Source: Limnanthes douglasii subsp. nivea
Lineage: Eukaryota > Streptophyta > Magnoliopsida > Brassicales > Limnanthaceae
Reading direction: 5' to 3'
DNA: 64,000 nt
Assembly (NCBI GenBank): GCA_036936605.1
Contig: JAUPFV010000002.1
Span: 265,988,770-266,052,769 of the forward strand
The notes beneath the pieces were generated by a model. That model was given only the letters and a program-made list of their open reading frames with translations. It was not told where the DNA came from and did not search any database. The stretch's first letter is position 1. Each line of letters begins with the position of its first letter. The translations under genes were made by a program, and so were the position numbers. Shown one piece after another: positions 31,351-42,155 of this stretch.

Positions 31351-33868
31351 ATGTCGAAACCAAAAGTTTGCATTTTCAAATTTGGTACTGAAACAGCTAT
31401 TGTTCCGCTGTCCGAATTCGAAAACTTCGAGTCTTTTCAACAGTACGTTGAGGAGACATGGCAAGGGCTTGTTAGAGGCAACTACAGCATTACGTACTCT
31501 TGCGGTGCTCAGAATAATTGTATGTTTAATAAGGAGACCGATTTTATTGGGTTGGAATATTACCTTGATGTTGAGCGTCTAAAGAGTGTTAGTTTTCTTA
31601 TCGAAGAACATGTTGCTGATAAAGGCTCCGCCATAAAATGTAAACAACCTGTTCAACTGTTCGAAGAATCCTCTCATGTGCAACGAACTAGCGGTGAAAG
31701 CAGTAGCTGTTTGGCTATTTCAACCCCCAAAAAAGGCATTTAGCTACAACTGGATGGGCAGAAGCTATCATCGGTGTTGGACAGTCTTTTTCTAGATGGT
31801 GCTCAAGGTCTGAGGTTATCCTTATCCCGTTATGTATTAGAGAACGGTTTTGCGTTTAGGTACATGCACAATACCTTTAGCAAGATCACCGTTTATTATG
31901 TAAACAAAAATTTGGACGACTGCAAATGGAGGCTTTATGCTTCTGTTGATTCTAAGATAGGTTTGATGACAATTAAAAGATTTATCAGTACCCATACGTG
32001 CAGTCCCGTATTCACAAAGAAGAAAAGCAGGCATCTGTTGTCCGATTTGATTGCTGATGAAATTCACGATTCTCTTAGGAACTGCCAATCCGTAACAGCT
32101 AAGACTATACAGTCCACCATCAAGCAAGACTATGGTTTAAAAATTTCATATCGTCTATCTTGGAATGCATTAGAGAAGGCCCATCGTGTTGTATTTGGAG
32201 ATAGCAATACCTCTTTCGGATTGCTAAAAGCATACTTCAACAGACTAAAGAGTCGTGACATTACTACGGACTGCCATGTGGATTTGGCTCCCGACAATGT
32301 TTTCCGTCGCTGTTTTATAGCGTTTGGGGCGTGTCTTCAGGGTTTCCATTTGTGCCGCCCTCTACTGTACGTTGACGGAACCCACCTAACATGGAAGCAT
32401 AGTGGCGTGTTGCTTTCAGCAGTGGTAAAAGATGGAAACAACGGTCAGTCCATGTTTCAATATACTTTTAGTCTGCTAGATTGGTTAACATAGATTGCTA
32501 GATTTCTAGATTAATTTTAGATTGATTGCCTTATTCTGATAGATAGATGCTGTTTTTATTTTGTAGTTTCGATTTTAGATATGACTGACATATAGTCGTT
32601 GCGATTTACTTGCACTGATTGATAGATTAGGTTACATACCCTGCTGTTTTAGTTATTATTGATTGCTAGCTTAGTTATGTTGACATTGCGATTTTTGCAT
32701 TGTTTACTGTGCTACGTTGATTATTACACAGGCTTCCTTAGTCTGATAGATATGTTATATATACATTGCGATTTGAGTCCGTTCACCCCTGTCAATGTAA
32801 TACTGTTTTTAAGCTGTATCGTTTCCGTTTCAGGTCTCTTCCCCGTAGCTTTTGGTATATTTGGTAGTGAAGACTCAGATAACTGGTTTTGGTTTTCGGA
32901 AAGTTTAAAAACTCATTTGTTAGGGCGCCAAATAACTTTCATTTCAGACCGCCATGCTGGTATTATTAGCGTTGTCGCAACTCTTTATCCTACTGACTAC
33001 CACACTTATTGTATCTTCCATCTGATCCAGAACTTGAATAAAGCTCTTGAACACACTAACAGAGTCTATAAAAACAATATGCTAGTGATGTTTAAGAGCT
33101 GTGCTTATGCCCCGACGGTGGAACTTTTTAATGAACGTTTTGGTCAGTTTGTGCGATAAGGCGGTAAGCGTATTGGCAACTTTGTAAGAAACCTGCCACC
33201 AGAAAAATGGGCTCAGGCATATGTCAAAGGCAAACGGTATGGGGCGATGGCATCAACCGCTGTTGAATCGTTCAATTCCCAGATTAAAAAGTTGTGCCTA
33301 AGTTGGATTGGTCGACCGGATTAGAGCTCTTCTGATGACTCAAATGTCTCGACGTTTAGGAGAGGGCCTAAGTTGGAACACATATTTGTGCCCCGAGTTT
33401 GACAAGATGTTCAAAGAGAATGTACAATGCAGTCACATATGGTTAGTTCGCAAGTCTTTTGCCGCTTATTTTGAGGTTTTATCAGACCCAGCCATGGTGG
33501 TCAACATACTTGATTTCAAATGCACATGCGGCTCTTGGCAGCAAGAATGTTTCCCATGCGCTCATGCATTGGCTGCAATTGCATCTCTAAACGAAGATCC
33601 TATGACGTTAGTTGAGCCGTTTTTCAGTGCTGCGAATCACCAGTCCAGTTATTCTTTTAATATACCGGCTATAACAGAGTTTGGTGAATCTAGTACTGCA
33701 AATTATGATGGAGAGCCAGTGGTGATGCCCCCGAACGTTAAAAGATGACCTAGGCGGCCGAGGAAAAAACGTATTCCATCAAGAGGTGAAGTTTCCATCA
33801 TCCAGTCCCGTTGTGGTCGATGTTTCAAATCGGGGCATAATAAGAGGTCATGTGATACTCCGTTCTAA
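31351..33868 (+). pseudogene. MULE-A transposase (MURA-like)
   Basis: Starts at ATG 31351 after an acceptor ATTCAG. Exon 1 (31351-32443) has an N-terminal PB1-like region (CIFKFGTETAIVPL). The Mutator DNA-binding domain follows (LRLSLSRYVLENGFAFRY, DCKWRLYASVD, THTCSP keeping Cys and His), then the first catalytic Asp in LLYVDGTHL. The intron is 32444-32833 (GTCAGT...TTTCAG). Exon 2 has GLFPVAFGIFGSED, the second Asp in ITFISDRHAGI, CIFHL, the candidate Glu in AVESFNSQIKKL, a SWIM finger (CTCGSWQQECFPCAHA) and a CCHC knuckle (CGRCFKSGHNKRSC). Frameshifts near 31737, 31790 and 33300 and a stop near 33157 disable it, but all catalytic residues survive, unlike in MULE-B and MULE-C. Confidence 0.9.
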
Positions 33869-34643
33869 ATATTTTTTACCATTTTTTGTAACATTTTACA
33901 TCTCATAGATAAGCACTCTTATCTTTCGACTTATGTTTTTAGATACTTTTAACATTGACATGTACCATGTCTGTTTGTTTTAGACTCTGATATCTATTCA
34001 TTTCTACATTGCTAGATACACTGTTATACTCTGATAGACACTCTATGTAACATTGATAGATCCTGGATTAAACATCTGACAAATAGATCAATTTATGTAT
34101 TTTGTTTTAGTGTACATCCATCTGATACCTTACTTGCATTTGTTCAAGAGGTCCTTTAAATCTCCCCTGCCTGATTCATCTCGTTATTTAATAGCCAGAT
34201 AGATTGATGACATAAATATGACATAAACAGTGGTTGATAGATAAGTTAGCTTACATCTGATAGATTAGGTCTATATAAACTGCTCTTTTAATGTTAACAT
34301 AAGTCTGATAGGTTAGTTTACATACCATGCAATTGTGTGTTATAACTGCAATAAAAACTGCTTCAGTCAACTGCTTCAGTCAACTACTTCATATCAGATG
34401 TTAACTTGTTGCACTAAAAAATTAACCCAGCATTTTAAGATAGAGAACGCAAAATCCAATAAAACCTTAACATTACTAGAAAATCATTCAATGCTACACA
34501 TCTTCGAAATACACCAACCCTGTCAAAAAATGAGACTACTGCACAGGACTGGTGAAAGTTACAGTCCAACAGAGCATAAACAAAACATTAGAAACAAAAA
34601 AATAGAAAGATGATTAAATGAAACTACATGAACATGTTTAAAC
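33869..34643. other. MULE-A spacer between convergent genes, motif-rich
   Basis: No gene. The motifs TTGCTAGATA and CTGATAGAT recur throughout. It holds the 3' ends of the transposase and acidic genes. Confidence 0.5.
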
Positions 34644-35033
34644 CTAGTCAGAATCCTCTTCATCAGATCCCTCCTCTTCTTCTTCTTCTTCTTCTACTTC
34701 TTCGTCTTCTTCGTCTTCTTCGTCTTCAGACTTCTCATCGCCTGCCTCCTTTGAATCATCATCCTCTTCTTTCTCCCACTTGCAACTGCCCATACGTCTC
34801 TTCCGTTTTGAAAGTGTTTCATCGTCAGACTCATAACTGTCGTCGAACGACCATGAGTCCCATGAACCGTAGGGGTCTTCTTGGTCCTCAGACCAAACGG
34901 ACCAGTCGTCTTCTTCATCATGGGAGTACTTCGACGTTGTGGTTTGCTTGTAAGCCTTGTTGTCTACGTAGTGGTCAGTTGACCACCCGTCGTCGCTGGA
35001 GTTCATTGGTGAGAATGGTGAGGAAGGTGCCAT
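34644..35033 (-). CDS. Acidic accessory protein of the MULE, 129 codons, convergent to transposase
   Basis: Intact ORF from ATG 35033. The N-terminal half is polar and aromatic (SSDDGWSTDHYVDNKAYKQT, EEDDWSVWSEDQED, GSWDSWSFDDSYESDDE). A short basic cluster KRKRRMGSCKW, a candidate nuclear localisation signal, is followed by a long Asp/Glu tail ending SDEEDSD. There is no recognisable fold, signal peptide or membrane segment. A homologue with the same number of codons lies at 41766-42155 in MULE-B, and the 3' end of another at 63974 in MULE-C. It has its own TATA box and converges on the transposase gene, as mudrB does on mudrA in maize MuDR, although I see no similarity to MURB. Function unknown; partnering the transposase or chromatin is a guess. 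Confidence 0.75.
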   Translation of the reverse strand: MAPSSPFSPMNSSDDGWSTDHYVDNKAYKQTTTSKYSHDEEDDWSVWSEDQEDPYGSWDSWSFDDSYESDDETLSKRKRRMGSCKWEKEEDDDSKEAGDEKSEDEEDEEDEEVEEEEEEEEGSDEEDSD

Positions 35034-35129
35034 TATCGATGGTGGTTTGCTTTCAACTTAGGCTAGAGTTTCTAGTTGTTTTTTGCTTTGCAGAGAAGTG
35101 TGAGATGAATAGGTTCAAATATCACCCTC

Positions 35130-35137
35130 TATTTATA
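35130..35137 (-). promoter_or_regulatory. TATA box of the acidic gene in MULE-A
   Basis: The minus strand reads GCTATAAATAGAGGG about 100 bases upstream of ATG 35033. The homologous GGCTATAAGTAAGGG occurs in MULE-B. Confidence 0.7.
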
Positions 35138-36197
35138 GCAAAACACAATGCCTAAGGCTAAGTCCCATCTAGCAACCATACTTACTTTCACAAATTTAGT
35201 GGCACACGTCTATTTAATGCATGTAATCATTCAAGTCCATCTACCTTTGTCTTTTCAACTTTCAATCTAACCAATAAGTTTAATACATTTACTTATAATG
35301 AGTAATTGGTGTAGTTAAAAGTCATTTCAAAAAATTAAATTTACTCATCTACCAATAACCATATCCTCCAGTCCAAATATACAGTTGGTCCATCACTAAT
35401 ATGTTATATGCGATTTACGACTAATTTACAATGCTAGATAAATAATATTTAAAATTTAAAACCTATCTGTGCTAGATAATTAGTCTGACAGATATGTAAA
35501 AGTGTACTATATGGTTCGTAACAAAGCTGTTTTGACACGTGGACATCCATAGATAGTAGATAATTAGTCTGACAGATATGTAATTCGTACTATGATAGAT
35601 ACTTGATTATAACTCTGATAGATAAAACTGATAGACATTGCTATGTACTTGGATATAAGTATGATAGATAATTTATTAAATCTCTGATAGATAAGAAGGT
35701 AGACATTGCGATATAATTTACTATTACTCTGTCATACATAGAACATAAAAAATACTAGATACATCTGCTAAGGTATGAAATTTATTCATGCAACAAATGG
35801 AGGATCTACCAAAGTAGTTTAGAAAAACATTTCCCTTCATATTTACTTGAGTTTAAGCCTGATTAAAAAGAATTTCGTATAGAGCTACATACACCACTTG
35901 TTTAGGATTCTGATAGATACGCAAATAGACATTGCTAGATGTCGCACTATGTAGTTGCTAGATCTGATAAAATAGTGGTCTGATAGAGACGTTATATAAC
36001 ATTACTAGATGTTTAGTTCACGTCTGATAGGTAATAATAAAAACTTTGATACCAACTTGAAAACTACTCTGACGGATACAACATATATAAATTAGTAGAT
36101 TCAACATTGAATGATGTAACAGTGATGTGAAAATTTCTGTTTACACGTGAGTTTTCTACTACCAACATTCATCATATTAGTTGTCTAATTCACCCAT
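35138..36197. other. MULE-A subterminal spacer rich in GATAGAT/GCTAGAT
   Basis: No coding frame supported. CTGATAGATA, CTGACAGATATG and TTGCTAGAT occur repeatedly, mostly in the same orientation. Confidence 0.5.
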
Positions 36198-36371
36198 TCA
36201 ACATATATTAAGCTTCAGAACCTTGTTCCTTAAGTCGAACGATGTTTTCAGGAAGGTATAGAACGGGGTTCCTCTAGCAGCCTCGATGTGTTCCGCTTTA
36301 ATGATATCCCGTCTGAGTACGTTGATTATGCTAACCAACCTGGATCTGTAGAATACTCCTGTTTTTGTCAT
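36198..36371 (-). pseudogene. Small exon resembling the start of a DUF1985/Ulp1-type MULE passenger gene
   Basis: 57 codons from ATG 36371, preceded by an acceptor-like TTAACAG: GVFYRSRLVSIINVLRRDII, AEHIEAARGTPFYTFLKT. The pattern (a Ser-x-Leu-x(2)-Ile run, then R-x-TPFxxFL) resembles the beginning of DUF1985, a domain found with Ulp1-like proteases carried by plant MULEs. The rest of such a gene, including the protease, is not visible. Similarity is weak and judged by eye. Confidence 0.35.
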
Positions 36372-37206
36372 GTTTCCCTGTTAACATTTACATATCAAGC
36401 TAGTTAGTAATCCGATGGTAACTAAAACAATAAAACTAAGCAGCCAGTATATACGTTAACTCTTCGAGACAACACTTGTCCAAGTTACTACACAACATCG
36501 TATATCTCACTGCATTTCAACAGTGCTAGACGTGACCAAAATCATATACTACTCGGCTAGACGTGCACTATGACAGGTAGAATATTCCTAGACCCCGCTA
36601 GATAAGGCCAACCCACATTGCTAGATGACTAACAAACCTACGTAAACTCACACCGGTTAGACCAGCAGCCCTATAGGTCCGATAGACGACGGTACACGTT
36701 CAGGATTCAACCAGGGCAGGTTCTACTCGATAGCGTCGGACAACACTACCAACACAACTATCAACTAACATCGTCCGGTGGATGAACACTACGAAATACC
36801 CGTACTGACTCGACAACATCGACTATCAATGTAAAAGAACGGAGTATTCTAACTACCGGAGTATTAAACGTATTTCGGCGAAGCTTATACATCGAGGCAT
36901 ATAACTGGAAGACAGACAGTGGTCGAGGAATACCTGCTCCGGTTAGACGGCGTAGGAATACTTCAACGCAGTAGGAGGCTCGACAGCGTAGGTGTTGAAC
37001 GGTGGTTGATTGATCGATCGGAACTGAAAGCCGGTTAGTTCTCGCCGGGGTGAAAGGTTCTGCTTTGGTTTCAAAAGCGTCTTTTGGGTTCCCTCTCGCT
37101 TCACGTGTTTCTCTCTCTTCAAATTTAGAAATGTGAAAGTGGGGGGGAATTGTAACCTAAAAGTCAGATTAGAAGGTGTAAAAAAGTGGGTTTCAACCAA
37201 ACAACC
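36372..37206. other. MULE-A right-end leader
   Basis: Probably intron and 5' untranslated sequence of the minus-strand right-end transcript. A 98-codon minus-strand frame (37239-36943) has no known motif and is probably leader sequence. Confidence 0.4.
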
Positions 37207-37215
37207 CTTTTTATA
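37207..37215 (-). promoter_or_regulatory. TATA box in right end of MULE-A
   Basis: The minus strand reads GGGTATAAAAAGGG, about 130 bases inside the right terminus, facing inward. It mirrors the TATA box of the left end. Confidence 0.6.
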
Positions 37216-37461
37216 CCCTAGAGGGTATAATTGTCCCAAATATGGCTCTAGGTATTTTATGTAACTAGTCCAAAAACGGGTACCATTTTGGTATTTGATA
37301 GTTGAGTGGGTATTTATGGGTACTTTCCTCTTGTCTATAAGGCCAACATATTACTATCTATTACCTAAAAAAAGTTAATGCTCACTTAATATTCACTTCA
37401 ATAAACCTATTCCCTTTTAAGATCTAATTTTATTTTAATACTACAATTACCCTCAACCTAG

Positions 37462-37468
37462 TATATAA
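37462..37468 (+). promoter_or_regulatory. TATA box in left end of MULE-B
   Basis: TATATAA in CCTAGTATATAAGTC, followed by a CT-rich leader (CTCTCTCTCCTCTC). Confidence 0.6.
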
Positions 37469-38505
37469 GTCTAATTTGTGAAAAAAAGTTTTTTTGGCTA
37501 CACTATCATCACGCAAAATTTGAAATTTGAATTTATGACTCTCTCTCTCCTCTCTCACAACCTAACAAACAACTCGTTTATCAAGAAGGGATTGTTGGTT
37601 TCAAATTTTCTTGTCATGATCAGTTTCTTGCGGCAACCACCGTTGGCCATCGACGATCCTACCTAAATACCGTTCATCTTTGAAACCACCGTTCCCCGGC
37701 CATTTCCGATCACCGGTGGGTAAAAACCGTTGACGAAACTGAGCTTTTCGGCTTCTGTCAAACAACTTCTTCACTTCTCGAACTACGAAATCCCGTTAGG
37801 AACCTCACTCTCGACTCAAACTTGTGAACCAGTTCCGAAATCAACTTCACGTTACTGTCGACTTCACCTGAAAATCAGAACGAAGGTGAGTAGAACCTGA
37901 ATGCACTGTCTTCTTTTTCCGTTTTCCAGCTTAACATGAGATTAACTAGTCGAAATCATGTATGTTAATGGAAAGAAAATCTTTAGATTTTGTTTAGTTT
38001 ATCGTTCCGGTCGATTAACGATCGATAAATTCTTCAGTAACTTTCCGGTAAGCATTTGCAGTTTTTCAATCCGATTGAACAAGATGCGTTTGCTGTCTGT
38101 TTAGTCTCAGAGATGATGCTGCGATTTAAGCGTTTTTTTTAGTCTGTCGTTGCTAGTTTGGTTGAGTCTTCTACTGTCGTTGCGTTTTATTTGTTGAATA
38201 CTTACACTGCTAGATATAGGAACCATTACCTTTAGTCATTGCGTTTTTACTTGGCACTGATACCTATCTTTGCGATTTGTGTATGAATATAGTGGTTGCT
38301 AGATGCCAGTATAAACATTGCGATTTGCGATTGTAAGTTAAAGACATTGCTAGATTGGGTTTTATACATTGCGATTGTAGTTATGCAACATTGCTAGATG
38401 CTTTCAAACATATATCATTTAGACAGAATTTTTCTGTAACACATTCATGCGTTGTACGATGCCCTACAACAAATTAACGCAAACTTCGACAATTCAGTGT
38501 AGTAT

Positions 38506-41004
38506 ATGTCGAAACCCAGAGTTTGTATTTTCAAATTTGGTGACGAAACAGCTATTGTTCCGTTGTCCGAATTTGAAATTTTTGACTCTTTGCAATAGTA
38601 CGTTGAAAGCACATGGCTGGATCTTGTTAGAGGAAACTACATCATTAACTATTCTTGTGGTGCTCAGAAGAATTGATTGTTTAATAAGGAGACAGATTTT
38701 ATTTGTTTGGAAGTATACCTTGATGTCGAGCGTCTCAAGAGTGTTAGTTTTGTTATCGAAGAACAGGTTGCCGATAAAGGCTCTGCAAACGTAAACAACC
38801 TGTTCAACTTTTCGAAGAAGCCTCCCATAACAAACAAACTAGTGGTGAAAGTAGTAATTGTTTAGTTATTTCAATACCGAAGAGAAGGGATCTTGCTACA
38901 ACTGGATGGGCTAAAGCTATCGTCGGTGTTGGTCAGTCATTTGCTGATGGTGCTGCAGGTGTAAGGTTATCCTTATCTCGTTATGCATTAGAGAACAGAT
39001 TTGCCTTTAAGTACATGTATAATACCTTTAGGAAGATCACAGTTTATTGTGTAAACAAAGATTTGGACGGGTGCAAATGGAGGCTCTATGCTTCAATTGA
39101 TTCTAAAGCCGGTTTAATGACCATAAAAATATTTGTTAATACCCATACTTACAGTCCCGTATTCACAAAAAAGAAGAGCAGGAATTTATCATCTGATTTG
39201 ATTGCCGATGAGATTCACGATTCTCTTAGGAACCGCCAAAGTGTAACAACTAAGATTATACAGTCCTCTACCAAGCAAGACTTCAATTTAGACATTTCTT
39301 ATCGTCTATCGTGGAATGTTTTAGAAAAGGTAAGACGTGTAGTATTTGGAGGTAGCAACAGTTCTTTCGAATTGCTAAAAGGATACTTTAAGAGACTAAA
39401 GAATCGTGATATCACAACGGACTGCCATTTGGAATTAGCTCCCGACAATGTTTTCCGACGCTGTTTTATAGCGTTCGGGGCGTGTCTTCAGGGTTTGCAT
39501 TCATGTCGGCCTTTATTGTATGTTGACGGAACCTATCTAACAGGGAAGCATGGTGGTGTGTTGCTCTCAACAGTGGCAAAGGATGGCAACAACGGCCAGT
39601 CCATCTTTCAGTTTACATGTTGCTAGATATGTGCTTTGTTGTTTCAAACATATATCATCAGCTAAGGTTGCTAGATTGGTTATATTTAGAATGCGATTTC
39701 TGCCTGTACATTTTATTTGAAACACATGATGAATGCTAGATTGGCAGAATTAGGTTACTAGATAGGTTAGTTTTGTGTTTGCAATTTACGACTAATCTAG
39801 ACTGCTAGATTGAAAATGCAATTGTTACAATGGTGATGCTAGATAAGTGGTATATATATTGCGATTTACATTCATTCAACCTAACAATTTAGTCTGGTTG
39901 TATGTCTGCAACTTTTCTATATAACCCTGTAAACAAATGTAATTTTATGTGTTGATGCAAGTCTATTTCTCATTGCTTTTAGTATTTTTGGTAGTGAAGA
40001 CTCGTACAATTGGTTTTGGTTTTTGCAAAGTCTAAAACCGCATTTGCTAGGGCGTCAAATAACTTTTAATTCATACTGTCATGCTGGTATTATTAACGCT
40101 ATAGCAACTCTGTATCCTAATGACTACCATGTGTATTATATCTTTCATCTACACCAGAATTTGAATAAAGCTCTTGAACACACAAACAGAGTCCACAGAA
40201 ACAATATGCTAGTGATGTTTAAGAGCTGTGCTTATGCCCGGACCGTGGACCTTTTTAACGAACGACTAGCTCAGTTTCAGCGCCAAATGGGTGATCGTAT
40301 TGCCAAATTTCTAAACAATTTGCGACCAGAAAAGTATGCTCAGGCATACGTTAAAGGCAAACGGTATGGGGCGATGGCTTCAACAGCTGTGGAATCGTTC
40401 AATGCACGGATTAAAAAATTAGGCAATCTTCCTTTAGTGGAATTGGTCGACAGGATTATAGTTCTTCTTATGACTCAGATGTCTCGATGTTTATCAGAGG
40501 GTCTAAGCTGGAACACATACTTATGCCCCGAGTTTGACAAGTTGTTTAAAGAGAATGTACAATGCGGTCGAACGTGGTTAGTACGCAAGTCTTCTACCAT
40601 TTTTTTTTGAGGTTTTATGAGACCCGGTAATGGTGGTCAACATCTTTGATTTCAAATGCACATGTAGTTCTTGCGAGCAAGAATGTTTCCCACGCGGTCA
40701 TGCATTGGTTGCAATAGCATCTTTAAGCGATGATCTGATGACATTAGTAAAGCTCTTTTTCAAAACTGCAAATTTCAGGTCCAGTTATTCTTTTAACACA
40801 CCGGCTATAACAGATTTCGGTGAAGCTACTACCACTAATGATGATGGAGAGCCACTGGTTAATCCATTAAACGTTAAAAGACGAGCGGGACGGCCGAGAA
40901 AAAAGTGTATTCCATCAAGAGGAGAGGTAACCACCAGCCAGTCCCGGTGTGGTCGCTGTTTCAAATCAGGACACAACAGGAGGTTCTGCGATACCGTGTT
41001 CTGA
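38506..41004 (+). pseudogene. MULE-B transposase (MURA-like), catalytically damaged
   Basis: ATG 38506 (MSKPRVCIFKFGDETAIVPL). Stops follow within the first 60 codons (after SLQ and after QKN), with a frameshift near 38790. The DNA-binding domain has lost its last Cys (THTYSP instead of THTCSP). The first Asp is kept (LLYVDGTYL). The intron begins with GC instead of GT (39595), and the acceptor GCAGG has become GCAAG (39959-39962). The second Asp is replaced in NSYCHAGI (family: ISDRHAGI). VESFNARIKK, the SWIM finger (CTCSSCEQECFPRGHA) and the knuckle (CGRCFKSGHNRRFC) remain. A frameshift in a T8 run near 40605 separates the last two parts. Confidence 0.9.
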
Positions 41005-41765
41005 ACTTATGTTTGTTTTTTTTTTCCTTTTTCTTTTAGATATCCTTAGATAAGCACTCCTTATCTCTCGATTTGTATGTTTTGAAACTGTTTACATTGC
41101 TATGTACAATGTCTGGTTGTATCGTTAATTCTATTCTTAACCAGTGCTTGACATTGCTAGATAGGCTATGATTACAATGCTAGATACTTGTAATATCATT
41201 TGTAGTTGCATTGAAATTAAGTTTCTGATGCCACATTGATAGATACAGTGTCATACCTCTGCGATTGTAAGTCTACAATGAGATTGCTAGATACGTGTAT
41301 ATGAAGTTGCTAGATACAACATTATCCAGACATTAACATTCCATTAACATGAAGTACATGGACATCCTAATCTAACATTGCTAGATACAACAAATTATCT
41401 CTGCGATTTTAAGGTTAATATCAAATTGGTAGATATCCATGCGATTTACTAGTTAATTTGGTTGCTTACATTGCGATTGCCAGTTGTAACCGCCTTTACA
41501 ACTGCTTCATGTAACTACTTTCTCTCTAAATTTTAGTTAAACTTTTAAAATTGGAACAACATGTAAAATAATATTGAGAACACAAAAAAAAGATTTGGCA
41601 AACATCATAATAATATTTTAACATCACAACGGCCACATACAACAACCTTCCCAAAAAATAGAACTACTCAGAGGGTTGGCTTTGTTTTTAGCCCATCAAA
41701 ACATAAAGAAAACATAAAAAACATAAAAAACATAAAAAAATGATGTTGCATGCACTGCCATAAAC
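41005..41765. other. MULE-B spacer between convergent genes
   Basis: No gene. About eight GCTAGAT/GATAGAT-type motifs lie between 41080 and 41460, with GCGATTT motifs among them. A run of AACATAAAAAACATAAA repeats (41700-41745) lies just past the 3' end of the acidic gene. Confidence 0.5.
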
Positions 41766-42155
41766 CTAATCAGAATCCCTGTCGTCGTGCTCGTCATCAG
41801 ACCCTTGAGCTTCCTCTTCTTCTTCTTCTTCTTCATCCTCTTTGTCTTCCGACTTCTCATCGTTGACTTCATCTAAGTCCTCATCCTCTCCCTTTGCAGA
41901 GTCCCAACTATCCCGTTGTCGCTTCCGTTTTTTAAGTTGTTCAGGGTCGGACTCGTGGTTGTCGTCCGGTGACCATGAGTCCTACGAAGCGTAGTTTTCT
42001 TCATAGTCGGACGACCAAAGGGAACAGTCATCCTCCTCGTCTGATGAGTACTCCAAAGTTGTTGTTCACTTGTATGCCTTATTGTCTAGGTAGTAGTCGG
42101 AAGACCATCCGTCGTCCGACGAATACCTTGGTGTGACTGGGGAAGAAGAGGCCAT
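41766..42155 (-). pseudogene. Acidic accessory protein of MULE-B, two stops
   Basis: Same 390-base length as 34644-35033 and collinear with it (SSDDGWSSDYYLDNKAYK, YSSDEEDD, KRKRQRDSWDS, long Glu tract, ending RDSD). No net insertion or deletion has accumulated, but two codons are stops: TGA after DNKAYK and TAG at the Trp of the DSW segment. The many changes that keep charge and aromatic positions suggest it evolved as a protein before it was broken. Confidence 0.8.

Larger units (their letters stand above)
19330..37344 (+). mobile_element. MULE-A, Mutator-like element with convergent genes, split by gypsy G1
   Basis: Left end GGCCAAACCTATTACTATCTAG at 19330; right end, reversed, GGCC then 17 bases then GTACCCATAAATACCC, ending at 37344. 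Further in, both ends share an ACAATTACCCTC-like segment followed by a TATA box. Without G1 the element is about 7.6 kb. Order: left TIR and promoter, leader with 63-bp repeats, transposase gene (plus), acidic ORF (minus), a small DUF1985-like exon (minus), right TIR. The TIRs are diverged. An alternative left boundary at 17143 is possible, because GAGAAAAGTACGAGTGAATACC there resembles the right end, with a near-match TTGTTTAT/TTGTCTAT duplication. Confidence 0.65.

Noticed and set aside
34628..35155. Plus-strand ORF of 175 codons opposite the acidic gene
   Set aside because: Leucine- and serine-rich translation is the mirror of the Glu/Asp-rich minus-strand gene; MULE-B conservation follows the minus frame.
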